From the NCBI GenBank assembly GCA_934621485.1, contig CAKTUS010000053.1, forward strand, positions 1 to 17,269: a stretch of 17,269 nt of DNA, in the 5' to 3' direction. The notes under the pieces are model-generated. The model worked only from the letters and a program-made list of their open reading frames with translations. It made no database searches and had not been told where the DNA came from. Positions 1-7,169 of this stretch are shown one piece after another. Numbering within the stretch: the first letter of the stretch is position 1; every line of letters begins with the position of its first letter. The stretch is from an uncultured Clostridia bacterium (GTDB taxonomy: Bacteria; Bacillota; Clostridia; Christensenellales; Aristaeellaceae). The position numbers were made by a program, and so were the translations under genes.

Positions 1-104
1 TCGCTGGTTCGCGGGGAAAGTGCTGCGGCATAAGGCTTAGGGGCTCCGCCCCTAAAAACCCGGCAGGAGGCAGTGCCTCCTGCACCTCCACTTTTTCAGC
101 AACC
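1..104 (-). repeat. Intergenic repeat module A, copy 1 (cut by window edge)
   Basis: This stretch, read on the minus strand, matches three other places in the window (5628-5731, about 12664-12750, and 16084-16180). It holds two tandem hairpins. The first has arms GCAGGAGGC (83-75) and GCCTCCTGC (71-63) with a 3-nt loop and is perfect in this copy. The second has arms TTAGGGGC and GCCCCTAA (37-55) around a 3-nt loop. A run of five T lies between the two hairpins. The conserved tail reads GCCTTATGCCGCAGCACTTT and continues past the window edge. There is no coding signal. It lies 146 bp past the stop of the DUF4317 gene, in the same orientation as that gene. That it is a dispersed repeat is seen directly; any function is inference. 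Confidence 0.9.
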
Positions 105-110
105 TGAGCC

Positions 111-196
111 ATGCGCTCTTTGCCGCCCGGTGAGCCGCAGGCAAGCAGGCAAAGAGCGCTTCTCGGCAGAAAAGATCGCCGTCAGGCGAGCTTTTT
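111..196 (+). repeat. Intergenic repeat module C, copy 1 (long hairpin)
   Basis: A 12-bp perfect stem is formed by GCGCTCTTTGCC (113-124) and GGCAAAGAGCGC (148-159). The 23-nt loop is rich in GCCGC and CAGG. The same element occurs inverted at 12796-12866, including the trailing GCCGTCAGGCGAGCTT block (181-196 here). The two copies differ by a matched 2-nt deletion in each arm, so pairing is kept. It lies directly beside module A copy 1, in the opposite sense. Function is unknown. Confidence 0.75.
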
Positions 197-202
197 TGAC
201 GG

Positions 203-240
203 CCAAAGGCTCCCGGCACATTGTGACCGGGAGTCTTTGG
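203..240 (-). terminator. Hairpin after DUF4317 gene, possible terminator without U-tract
   Basis: A 14-bp stem with one G-T wobble is formed by CCAAAGGCTCCCGG (203-216) and CCGGGAGTCTTTGG (227-240), with a 10-nt loop. It starts 10 bp past the stop codon of the minus-strand DUF4317 gene, where a terminator is expected. No T-run follows it on the minus strand, so it is not a textbook intrinsic terminator. It could instead be a 3'-end stabilising hairpin. Confidence 0.45.
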
Positions 241-249
241 CTTTGCTGC

Positions 250-1428
250 TTATTCCGCCCGAACGCGGGTTTTCACGCCGTTTACCTCCACATCGCCGTC
301 GGCCAGCACCAAAATGTAGGGCTTGCCGTCGATGATGCGGGTTTCAATCAAATCGCGGTGCTCCGGGTCCACCCGTATGGACACGCTGGGGGTGTCCACA
401 TGGAACTGCTTGGGGGTAACCATGTTAATAGCGGGAATCTCCGTCTGCGCGCCAAAGGTATCGGCACATGCCTGGGCAAACGCCTCGCTTTTCGCGGGAG
501 ACACGCCGCAATCCGCCAGCACGTTTTTCATATCGAAGGGCGTGAAGGCCAGCGGCTCGGCTTTTTTATCGGCCTTTTGCTCCTCGATCATGGCGGTGAC
601 CGCCTCGTGCATGGCCTGCATCACGTTCATATCACATTCGCTTTCCAGCGTTTCTTCCAAAATGGCGTGAAGCGTTTCCTTCTGCTGGGGCGCGGTCATG
701 CCAAGCCCGGCTCCAAAAACGCTGTCCATAAAGGCGGCGTGAGGATCGGCTGCGTCGTGGGTGTAGTACAGCGCCCGGTGAATATTCGCCCCGCCCTCTT
801 CAAAGGTCGGGTACAGGAAACCCAGCTCCGGCGCGGCCACCACCCAGTCCGACGCGCGGCTGTGGAAGTCGTTGTCAGCGTTTTCATACCGCAGCGCGGG
901 CTTGGACTGCTTTACCGGGCACAGGGCGCACAGCACATAATGAAACACATTGACGGATTGCTCCCGGTCCATTTCATCATTGCTGTTGCGCATGGGCACG
1001 TCGTACCCGTCGTGGGTGAGCAAAATGAGATAGTTGCTGGCCGCCTGCTGCTTTTCCACCGACTGGGCCTGATCCTCATGCACGGCGCGCACATGGACAA
1101 TGGCACGCTCAAAAAAGGCGCTGACGGCCTCCTGATCCTGCAGCCCGCTTTCGCACAAAGCCAGCAGCAGCGCCTGCTGGGAGGAAACCTCGCCGTCCTC
1201 GCCCGTCAGCTCCACATGGTGCAGGTTTTGCCCAAAAGCCCCGGACAGGCTGCGCTTGAACAGGGACATGTATTTTTCGTTTTCTTCCTGCGGCATGTTG
1301 CCAAAGGAGCGGGTAAAGGTGGAAATAACCTGGCCCTCGTCGCTGACATAGCAGCCGTGCAAAATGGTAGGATTGCGCTTTTCCGGGTTTAACCGGCGGC
1401 GGATTTCAGACAGCTCGCGCTGGTTCAT
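250..1428 (-). CDS. DUF4317 family protein
   Basis: The product has 392 residues. It is recognised as the DUF4317 family from its opening MNQRELSEIRRRLNPEKRNP and the following LHGCYVSDEGQVISTFTRSFG segment. The family is common in Clostridia and has no established biochemical role. No signal peptide or membrane segment is visible and the protein looks cytoplasmic and acidic. The ATG at 1428 is chosen over an in-frame one at 1509 because GAGGTGA sits just upstream of it and family similarity begins there. The gene stands alone: it is 165 bp past the stop of the transglutaminase gene, with a terminator between them. No convincing -35/-10 was found upstream. A 7-bp hairpin (1479-1485 with 1499-1505) lies in the leader. 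The family call is confident; the function is unknown. Confidence 0.9.
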   Translation of the reverse strand: MNQRELSEIRRRLNPEKRNPTILHGCYVSDEGQVISTFTRSFGNMPQEENEKYMSLFKRSLSGAFGQNLHHVELTGEDGEVSSQQALLLALCESGLQDQEAVSAFFERAIVHVRAVHEDQAQSVEKQQAASNYLILLTHDGYDVPMRNSNDEMDREQSVNVFHYVLCALCPVKQSKPALRYENADNDFHSRASDWVVAAPELGFLYPTFEEGGANIHRALYYTHDAADPHAAFMDSVFGAGLGMTAPQQKETLHAILEETLESECDMNVMQAMHEAVTAMIEEQKADKKAEPLAFTPFDMKNVLADCGVSPAKSEAFAQACADTFGAQTEIPAINMVTPKQFHVDTPSVSIRVDPEHRDLIETRIIDGKPYILVLADGDVEVNGVKTRVRAE

Positions 1429-1550
1429 AAAGGTCACCTCATTTTTGCAAAATGGAATCACAGCCAATGAAAACCGGCCCGTCTTCGGGAGCGGGAGAAA
1501 GACGGCCAACCCGCGGGGCGATGGGGTCGCGCTTTCGCCCTCATTCGCAG

Positions 1551-1583
1551 AAAAGGAACCGCGCCTCGTTCACGGTTCCTTTT
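1551..1583 (-). terminator. Intrinsic terminator of the MoxR-DUF58-transglutaminase operon
   Basis: The arms AAAAGGAACCG (1551-1561) and CGGTTCCTTTT (1573-1583) pair perfectly around an 11-nt loop. The hairpin begins 9 bp after the transglutaminase stop codon. On the minus strand the stem runs into TTTT, and on the plus strand into TTTTTCTTTT, so it could act in both directions. Confidence 0.8.
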
Positions 1584-1592
1584 TCTTTTGGC

Positions 1593-4091
1593 TTAGGGCC
1601 GTCTGGAGCGCCGGCGCACAGGGCGGGGCGCGTCAGCGGCAGGCCGTTCGCCGGGAAGCTCAGGGGGCGGTTCTGCCGGGCTTTCCGGAGCAGCATCCGC
1701 CGGCGGCTCGGGCGGAAGGGTCGGCGCAGGCGGCTCAGAGGGAACGGGGCGCGACGGCTTGGGGGTCTTTGCCTTTCCCTTTCTGCGGCCCTTGGAGTCC
1801 TTTTCCGGGGGCTTGATGTTGAACGTCACCCGGTAGGTTTTCGGCTCCTCATGCTGCACCTGCGTATCCAAGGCGTTATAGCAGTTTTTGCCAAAGCCGG
1901 CGCTAAGCAGGAAGCGCAGCTTGCGCCATGGGCCTTGGCCCTTGTAAAAGGCGCGGAAGGTGCTGCGGGCCTTGTCCACTTCCCTGGACGTAATTTCCAT
2001 GCCGCCGTAGCCGCACAGGGTCATCATACGCCACAGCGGAGCTACCGGCGTGGGGAAAGCCTTCTGCCGGTCCATGCGACGGGCAAACAGCATGGGCGTT
2101 TCTCCGGGACCGGGCTTTCGGCCGTTCAGCCGCATCAGGGTGGCGCAGGCGCCGCCGTACACAAACAGGCGGTCCTTATCGGTGTCTTTCTTTTTGGCTG
2201 TCGCGTCCGGCAGATGCAGGCAGATGCGCGCAATCACCGCCGCCAGAGCTGCAAGCGCCAGCAGCAGCCACCACCAGGGAAAAGAATCGTTGTTGCTGTC
2301 GGGAGTATCGTCCGGTTCCGGCTCATCGTCCTGAGGCGAATCTGGATTGGGGCTGGGGGTGGGCACGTCCTCCTCCTGGGGGGGCGGCGTGGGCGTAGGC
2401 GTGGGCGTAGGCTCCGGGTCGCTTTGCGGCGGAGCGTCGTTGTCGCGGTTTTGCTGGCTGGGCGTCGCGTCAAAGGGAACCCAGCCGAAGTTTTCAAAAT
2501 ACACTTCCGTCCAGGCATGGGCGCTCTTGCCCGTTACATAGGCGAAGCCGTCGCCGCCGGGCTGCGCCACAAAGCCCTCCACATAGCGAGCCGGCAGGCC
2601 CGCCATGCGGCACAGCACCGTCATGGCGCTGGCAAAATAGGTGCAGTATCCTTCCTTGCCCACATACAGGAAATAGGTGACAAAGTCCTGATTTTCAGGC
2701 GGGGTATCCGGCTGCAGGGTGTAGCGGTAATAACGCTGCAAATGCCGCATGATGGCGCAGGCTTTTTCATAGGGCGTGGAGGCCCCGCTCACCATGGCCT
2801 GCACATCCTGAAACACCTTTTCCTCCATATGGCCGGGCAGCTGCGTGTAGGTTTGCACAATGGAGGCGTACTGGCTGTCCTCGCCCTTGGGCGCAGCGTC
2901 GATCAGCGCGCCCAAAGCGCTGTCGCCGCCCTCCAGAATGGGGGCGAACACGGTGTAGCGGTCGTCGCGCACCAAATCGCGGGTGATGAACAGCTCGCTG
3001 GCGTCGTTGAAATAGGCTACCATGTCGCTTTGCGCGCTGAAGGAGCGCAAAAACGCCGGAGCAAATACGGTGGAGGTGGCAGTATTCTGCATCTGCACGC
3101 TGATGGCCTGGCTGTCCAGCAGGGTGCTGGCGCCCCTCACTCCGGCGGGGGGCAGATCCTCCAAAAACACCTGATTGCGCAGGCGGGCCCAGCGGGGGTT
3201 CACATACAGGTAGCGCTTGCCGCTGGAGGTATCGCGCCAGCTGCGGCCGGTGTATTCATCCTTGGACACGGCGCGCAGCAGCGTGCGGCCGCTGGTTTTA
3301 ACGGTCATTACCGGTGCGTCGGAGGGCTCGGCCTCGCCGCCCAGCTTGCCGGAGCCCATGGGATAATAGCCGTAGGTTCCCAGGGTGAACACATTGCGCG
3401 GCTCGGTAAAAAACAGGTAGTCGGAAATGGTTTGCTTCAGGTCCATGGCCCTTTCATATAAGGGCTCGATGACGGTTTGTCCTCTGGGCAAAATCAGCAT
3501 GGACAACACGCACACCGCCACCGCCATGGGCAGCACCTGAAACAGATTGGTTTTTTCATGAGACGTTTGGCTGATCAGCAACAGCAGGGCCACCAGCGAA
3601 GGCAGGCTGGCCCACAGGTATTCCGCCTTGCCCAGGCTCCACATGCCAAACAGCGTCAGCACCACCAGAATGGTAGCGGGCAGAAAGCCCACGGTGCGGC
3701 TGGTAAAGGCGTAGCACACCACAGCCAGCGCCACAGCCAGCGTAACGGCGATTTCCGTAGCGAACAGCGGCGCGGCGGCCGGCACGCTGCTAAAGAACAG
3801 CGAAATGGCTTTCAAAGCCTCAAAGGCCATGCCAAACAGCCCCATATCGGGCAGAAACAGTTGACAGAGCGCTACCGCGCCCGCCAGTAGAGCCAGCCAG
3901 AGCCGGCCCCGCTTCATGGACCCCAGCACCATAAACAGCGCCAGCAGGACCATGCTTGCCACAATGGCCAGCGCCAGCTGACTTTGCGCGCCAAAGGCGA
4001 GCATCAGCGGCGTTAGCAGACCCAGGCACAAAAGGGCGCTTACCATCAGGCGCGAAAGCCGTTCGTTGGTCAGAAAGGGAAGTTTTTTCAT
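1593..4091 (-). CDS. Membrane transglutaminase-like protein (TgpA type)
   Basis: The product has 832 residues and the layout of TgpA/DUF3488-type proteins. A block of hydrophobic helices covers about residues 10-215 and an extracytoplasmic region follows. The transglutaminase core has its triad visible: Cys483 in GYCTYFASAM, His525 in SAHAWTEVY and Asp541 in PFDATPS. A Pro/Thr/Asp/Glu-rich linker (about 550-603) leads to one more membrane helix (about 604-626). A DUF4129-like cytoplasmic segment and a Lys/Arg/Pro-rich tail (760-832) follow. Such proteins act at the membrane on peptide or protein substrates outside the cell; the actual substrate is unknown. AAAGGAGG lies upstream of the ATG. 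It follows the DUF58 gene by 46 bp, and with moxR forms the widespread MoxR/DUF58/transglutaminase set. Family call is strong, substrate not known. Confidence 0.92.
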   Translation of the reverse strand: MKKLPFLTNERLSRLMVSALLCLGLLTPLMLAFGAQSQLALAIVASMVLLALFMVLGSMKRGRLWLALLAGAVALCQLFLPDMGLFGMAFEALKAISLFFSSVPAAAPLFATEIAVTLAVALAVVCYAFTSRTVGFLPATILVVLTLFGMWSLGKAEYLWASLPSLVALLLLISQTSHEKTNLFQVLPMAVAVCVLSMLILPRGQTVIEPLYERAMDLKQTISDYLFFTEPRNVFTLGTYGYYPMGSGKLGGEAEPSDAPVMTVKTSGRTLLRAVSKDEYTGRSWRDTSSGKRYLYVNPRWARLRNQVFLEDLPPAGVRGASTLLDSQAISVQMQNTATSTVFAPAFLRSFSAQSDMVAYFNDASELFITRDLVRDDRYTVFAPILEGGDSALGALIDAAPKGEDSQYASIVQTYTQLPGHMEEKVFQDVQAMVSGASTPYEKACAIMRHLQRYYRYTLQPDTPPENQDFVTYFLYVGKEGYCTYFASAMTVLCRMAGLPARYVEGFVAQPGGDGFAYVTGKSAHAWTEVYFENFGWVPFDATPSQQNRDNDAPPQSDPEPTPTPTPTPPPQEEDVPTPSPNPDSPQDDEPEPDDTPDSNNDSFPWWWLLLALAALAAVIARICLHLPDATAKKKDTDKDRLFVYGGACATLMRLNGRKPGPGETPMLFARRMDRQKAFPTPVAPLWRMMTLCGYGGMEITSREVDKARSTFRAFYKGQGPWRKLRFLLSAGFGKNCYNALDTQVQHEEPKTYRVTFNIKPPEKDSKGRRKGKAKTPKPSRPVPSEPPAPTLPPEPPADAAPESPAEPPPELPGERPAADAPRPVRRRSRRP
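2389..2412 (+). repeat. 12-bp tandem repeat inside the transglutaminase linker
   Basis: GTGGGCGTAGGC occurs twice head to tail (2389-2400 and 2401-2412), with a partial unit before it. On the coding strand it gives the alternating Pro-Thr stretch of the linker between the transglutaminase core and the last membrane helix. Such a repeat is prone to length variation between strains, which the flexible linker should tolerate. Confidence 0.75.
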
Positions 4092-4137
4092 ACCCGCGGT
4101 AAGCCTCCTTTCCCCGGTTTATACATGAATGGGGTTT

Positions 4138-5298
4138 TCAACCGCCGGAGGGAGTCACGTAGTTCACTTCCACCGACGCCTGCTGCAATTTTCCCACCAG
4201 CGGGGCCATGGCCGGGTCGTCGGCCACAAAGGTAATCAGATACAGCCGCACATTGGGACCCATGCGTTTCATGCGCACAATCAGGTCGCACAGCGCGGAG
4301 CTGAGCCGGGTGGTCATAATGACCACCGCGCCGGTTTTGCGCAGCTCGGCCAGCTGCATCATGACCACGCGCTCGAAACGCTCCGTTTCGTTAAAGGTGC
4401 AGCGGGCCAGTTCTTCCAGCAGCACGGGCAGCCCCATGCGGCTGGAATACTCCATGGGCCGGTCGCCCACCAGGGGCATGCGTACCGGGTTGTCCTGGCG
4501 GATCTGGCAGGCAACCACGCTGGCGGCGGTTTCCAGCAGCGCATCGCACAAAAAAGGCCGTTTTTCCTCCGGTAAGCCCTCGGTAAGCAGCGGGGGCGAG
4601 GTGTCCAGCAGCACCAGCGCATCGGGCAAAGCGGGCTCCTCAAACTGACGCACCATGATTTCCCGCTTGCGGGCGCTCATTTTCCAGTGGATGCGCTTTA
4701 ACGGGTCGCCCTGCTGATAGGCGCGTATATCCGCCGGGCTGGAGGGATCCTCCATGGCGCGCTTCATGGTTTCCACGCCCATGTCGCCGGCGGCAAAGGT
4801 CAGGGGCTCCACATCAAAGGGAACCGGCAGCACCAGCAGCTCCTGACCGGCGGTATCCGGCTGATGCTCCCGTTTGAAAAAGCCGAAAACATCGCTTACG
4901 GTGTAGCTTTCCATGCCGGGAAACATGGCTCCCACGTGGTCGGCGGCAAACTTGTGCACCACCCGCTGGCGGCGTTTGCCCAGCTGGGTCAGGTGAATGG
5001 TGCCCGCCGGGGTGTTGCTGGTGGCCCGCATATGCAGCGCCACAGGCGCGATGGGCAAAAGGCCCTTGTGGCTGACGGCAATCTCCATGCTTACCACATC
5101 GCCCCGGTTCACCTTTTGGCCGCTGAGGCCGCTGGTGACCCGAATGGTTTTTTCCGCCAGCCGCACGCTGAGGAAGGAAAACACCCAGGCCACGAAAATG
5201 ATGGTGGCAATCAGCAGATAGGTGCGGTTGCCCATGGACAGGGCGCAAAGAAGGAAAAAGCTAAAGCAAATGCCCAGGGTTACGTTGGCGCGTTTCAT
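4138..5298 (-). CDS. DUF58 domain protein
   Basis: The product has 386 residues. Two membrane helices lie near the N-terminus (about 8-22 and 25-45). An extracytoplasmic or beta-rich region follows. The DUF58 signature is at about 190-220 (DIRAYQQGDPLKRIHWKMSA), and a von Willebrand A-like segment begins at VLLDTSP (229-235). DUF58 proteins are regularly encoded beside MoxR ATPases and membrane transglutaminases. They are thought to be MoxR partners at the membrane, but their biochemical role is not settled. AAAGGAGG stands 8 bp before the ATG. The upstream partner moxR is 536 bp away, unusually far for this set, with repeats in the gap. No clear promoter of its own was found in that gap, so read-through from moxR is likely but not shown. 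Confidence 0.93.
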   Translation of the reverse strand: MKRANVTLGICFSFFLLCALSMGNRTYLLIATIIFVAWVFSFLSVRLAEKTIRVTSGLSGQKVNRGDVVSMEIAVSHKGLLPIAPVALHMRATSNTPAGTIHLTQLGKRRQRVVHKFAADHVGAMFPGMESYTVSDVFGFFKREHQPDTAGQELLVLPVPFDVEPLTFAAGDMGVETMKRAMEDPSSPADIRAYQQGDPLKRIHWKMSARKREIMVRQFEEPALPDALVLLDTSPPLLTEGLPEEKRPFLCDALLETAASVVACQIRQDNPVRMPLVGDRPMEYSSRMGLPVLLEELARCTFNETERFERVVMMQLAELRKTGAVVIMTTRLSSALCDLIVRMKRMGPNVRLYLITFVADDPAMAPLVGKLQQASVEVNYVTPSGG

Positions 5299-5383
5299 CG
5301 GCGGTTTCCTCCTTTCTGCGGGGTGTGAAAAGTGCGCGGCATGCGAAGCCGGTAAGATCTAAAGCAAGCACCTTTGGAGCGGC

Positions 5384-5401
5384 CCTGCGGCCCGGCGCAG
5401 G
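5384..5401 (+). other. Hairpin and short shared block (module D) in the moxR-DUF58 gap
   Basis: CCTGCG (5384-5389) pairs with CGCAGG (5396-5401) around a 6-nt loop. The block CCCGGCGCAGG (5391-5401), followed by CAAGGC, recurs at 16307-16317 followed by GGCAAGGC. It is a small shared piece of the intergenic mosaic. The rest of 5299-5512 shows no coding sequence and no recognised RNA. Confidence 0.45.
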
Positions 5402-5512
5402 CAAGGCTGACACGCGCTCCGGGTTCGAAAAGCCCTTTTGGGAGTTTTTCAGCAAGGACAGCGGCATCGGCCGGCGGCAGAGAAAAGCGTCGCTGCCAGG
5501 CAAGCTTTCAGC

Positions 5513-5624
5513 CTGTCGAAAAACCCTTTTCTGGGAATTGTCAGATGGGCTACGGCCTCTCTGACGGTTATCGTATCGCCTGGCTTTGCCAGGCAGGCGG
5601 GGAGTTTTTGGCTCTGCCGAAAAC
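5513..5624 (+). repeat. Intergenic repeat module B, copy 1 (three small hairpins)
   Basis: The module runs from TGTCGAAAAACCC to GCCGAAAAC and matches the minus strand of 16216-16307. Three hairpins follow one another. The first is CCC/GGG just after the start. The second is GTCAGA (5540-5545) with TCTGAC (5560-5565). The third is GCCTGGC (5578-5584) with GCCAGGC (5588-5594) around TTT. In the other copy the third hairpin is GACTGGC/GCCGGTC, which is one swapped pair plus one wobble. It lies between moxR and DUF58, antisense to them. Confidence 0.7.
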
Positions 5625-5627
5625 ACT

Positions 5628-5731
5628 GGTTGCTGAAAAAGTGGAGGCGCAGGAGGCGCTGCCTTTTGCCGGGGTTTTAGGGGCGGAGCCCCTAAGCCTT
5701 ATGCAGCGGCACTTTCCCCGCGAACCGGCGA
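5628..5731 (+). repeat. Intergenic repeat module A, copy 2
   Basis: This copy nearly matches copy 1 across the whole 104 bp. The first hairpin is GCAGGAGGC (5649-5657) with GCCTTTTGC (5661-5669). Its two C-to-T changes in the second arm leave G-U pairs on the plus strand. The second hairpin is TTAGGGGC (5677-5684) with GCCCCTAA (5688-5695). It lies between moxR and DUF58 in the opposite orientation to both. The remaining 5732-5834 includes a small GAAGC/GCTTC hairpin and no gene. Confidence 0.9.
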
Positions 5732-5834
5732 AGCGCTGCTTCCGGGCGATGGCGGCAAACCGTCCTTCGGCAGGTCAGCTTTTGGGTCGGCCTGAAAGCA
5801 TCGCTGCCAGGCATACGTTGCGAATCTGCGCCCC

Positions 5835-6782
5835 TTATTGCAGCCTCAGCGGCACAGGCACGTTTTCCACCACGGCGATCAGGATGCGCTCGGCGGATAC
5901 GCCCTTCATTTTGGCCTCGGGGTTGGGGGTGATGCGGTGGGCCAGCACAGGCAGCACCATGCGCTGCACATCCTCCGGCAAAATGTAGTCGCGATCGTTC
6001 AGCAAAGCGCAGGCCTGAGCACCGCGAATCAGGGCGATTGCGCCGCGGGTGGAAACGCCCAGCTGCAAGCTGGGATGGGTGCGGGTCATGGCGGCGATAT
6101 TGGCGATGTAGTGGCGCACTTCCTTTGAGCAGTACACCGTACCCACCATATCCTGCAGGGCGATGATATCCCGGGCGGAGCACACGGGGGCCAGTGTGGC
6201 CTGAGGCTTTACCGTGCCGGAAAAGCGCTCCAGCACAGCCATTTCCTCCTCCATGGTGGGATAGCCCATGGACACTCGCAAAAAGAAACGGTCCATCTGG
6301 GCCTCGGGCAGGGGATAGGTACCCACAAACTCCGAGGGGTTCTGGGTAGCCAGCACCATAAAGGGCTTGGGCAGGGGATGCGTCACGCCGTCCACCGTCA
6401 CCTGGAACTCCTCCATCACCTCCAGCAGCGCGCTTTGGGTTTTCGGAGAGGTACGGTTGATTTCGTCCGCCAGGGCAATCTGGCACATGATGGCCCCGGG
6501 ATGGAACTCCATTTCACCGGTTTTGAAATTGACCATGGTAAAGCCCGTTACATCGCTGGGCACCACGTCGGGCGTAAACTGGATGCGGTTAAAGCTGCAA
6601 TCCAGCGATTTGGCCAGGGCGCTGGCCAGGGTGGTCTTGCCGGTGCCGGGCACGTCCTCAATGAGCACATGGCCCTTGCACATCAGCGCAATGAGCAGCA
6701 GCTCGATCACCTCGTCCTTGCCGACGATGACCTTTCCGATATTCTGTTTGAGGGAGGTGATGACCTGACGCGGATTGAGCAT
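5835..6782 (-). CDS. MoxR-type AAA+ ATPase
   Basis: The product has 315 residues, a normal length for the family. Walker A is at 44-51 (VPGTGKTT), Walker B at 104-110 (LADEINR) and sensor 1 at 145-149 (ATQNP). The arginine-finger motif is at 158-166 (LPEAQMDRF), and a sensor 2-type segment is at 242-251 (GVSTRGAIAL). All catalytic motifs are intact. MoxR ATPases are chaperone-like AAA+ proteins that usually work with a DUF58 or VWA partner; here the DUF58 and transglutaminase genes lie downstream. AAGGGG precedes the ATG by 7 bp. A good sigma-A promoter is about 56 bp upstream. It is probably the first gene of the operon, though a 536-bp repeat-rich gap separates it from the next gene. Confidence 0.95.
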   Translation of the reverse strand: MLNPRQVITSLKQNIGKVIVGKDEVIELLLIALMCKGHVLIEDVPGTGKTTLASALAKSLDCSFNRIQFTPDVVPSDVTGFTMVNFKTGEMEFHPGAIMCQIALADEINRTSPKTQSALLEVMEEFQVTVDGVTHPLPKPFMVLATQNPSEFVGTYPLPEAQMDRFFLRVSMGYPTMEEEMAVLERFSGTVKPQATLAPVCSARDIIALQDMVGTVYCSKEVRHYIANIAAMTRTHPSLQLGVSTRGAIALIRGAQACALLNDRDYILPEDVQRMVLPVLAHRITPNPEAKMKGVSAERILIAVVENVPVPLRLQ

Positions 6783-6837
6783 GTGAACGCCCCTTTTTCA
6801 TAGCATAATCAAGAACGGCTGAAAGCCATACACGGCT

Positions 6838-6866
6838 ATTATAACGGAAGGCCCCTATTTTTACAA
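6838..6866 (-). promoter_or_regulatory. Sigma-A type promoter of the moxR operon
   Basis: On the minus strand TTGTAA (6866-6861) and TATAAT (6843-6838) are separated by exactly 17 bp. The -10 box is consensus and the surrounding DNA is locally AT-rich in a GC-rich region. The predicted transcript start, near 6831, gives a leader of about 50 nt before the moxR ATG. Confidence 0.8.
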
Positions 6867-7115
6867 GTCTATGACAAATGTTTTACGTTCCTGAGCACAG
6901 GGTTACAAGCCCTGTTGGACAAAAGAAAAAGGCAGAGACATGAGGACGCCAGCCGGCCATAGTGAAGCTGCAACAAGCCCAACCGAAAGGCGGCTCATGG
7001 CCCGTTTATCTGCCATGGGACATGAAACGCCGCTGCTCTCTGCGCATCGAACCGGTGGGAGGAGCGGCCGGCAAAGGCCTTCCGTTCCTGAGACTATCCG
7101 GCAGCGCGCCCGGAG

Positions 7116-7162
7116 GGCCTGTTTGTTTCCCTGCTTTCGCAGGCAGTTTTCTTCAACAGGCC
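7116..7162 (-). other. Nested hairpin just after the MBL-fold gene
   Basis: An outer 8-bp stem is formed by GGCCTGTT and AACAGGCC (7155-7162 and 7116-7123). It encloses an inner 5-bp stem CCTGC/GCAGG (7139-7143 and 7130-7134), closed by GAAA on the minus strand, a stable tetraloop type. It lies 8 bp past the stop of the minus-strand MBL-fold gene. No U-tract follows, so it may mark or protect the 3' end rather than act as a classic terminator. Elsewhere in 6867-7115 only a 6-bp hairpin (6897-6902 with 6910-6915) was noticed, and no gene. Confidence 0.5.
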
Positions 7163-7169
7163 GCACCCG

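Noticed and set aside
73..1392. Long plus-strand open frame opposite the DUF4317 gene
   Set aside because: It mirrors a clearly recognised minus-strand gene, has no ribosome site, begins within a repeat and gives a His/Gly/Val-rich low-information protein typical of an antisense shadow in GC-rich DNA.
1452..3461. 669-residue plus-strand open frame
   Set aside because: It lies antisense to the transglutaminase gene, has no family match and shows the biased composition of a shadow frame.
5261..5988. Several open frames on both strands in the moxR-DUF58 gap
   Set aside because: They span repeats A and B, have no ribosome sites, and the two B copies do not preserve a reading frame between them, so coding is unlikely.
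6903..7166. 87-residue minus-strand frame between moxR and the MBL gene
   Set aside because: It starts at a GTG without a ribosome site, inside the post-gene hairpin, and has no recognisable domain. A short hydrophobic end is not enough to call a gene.
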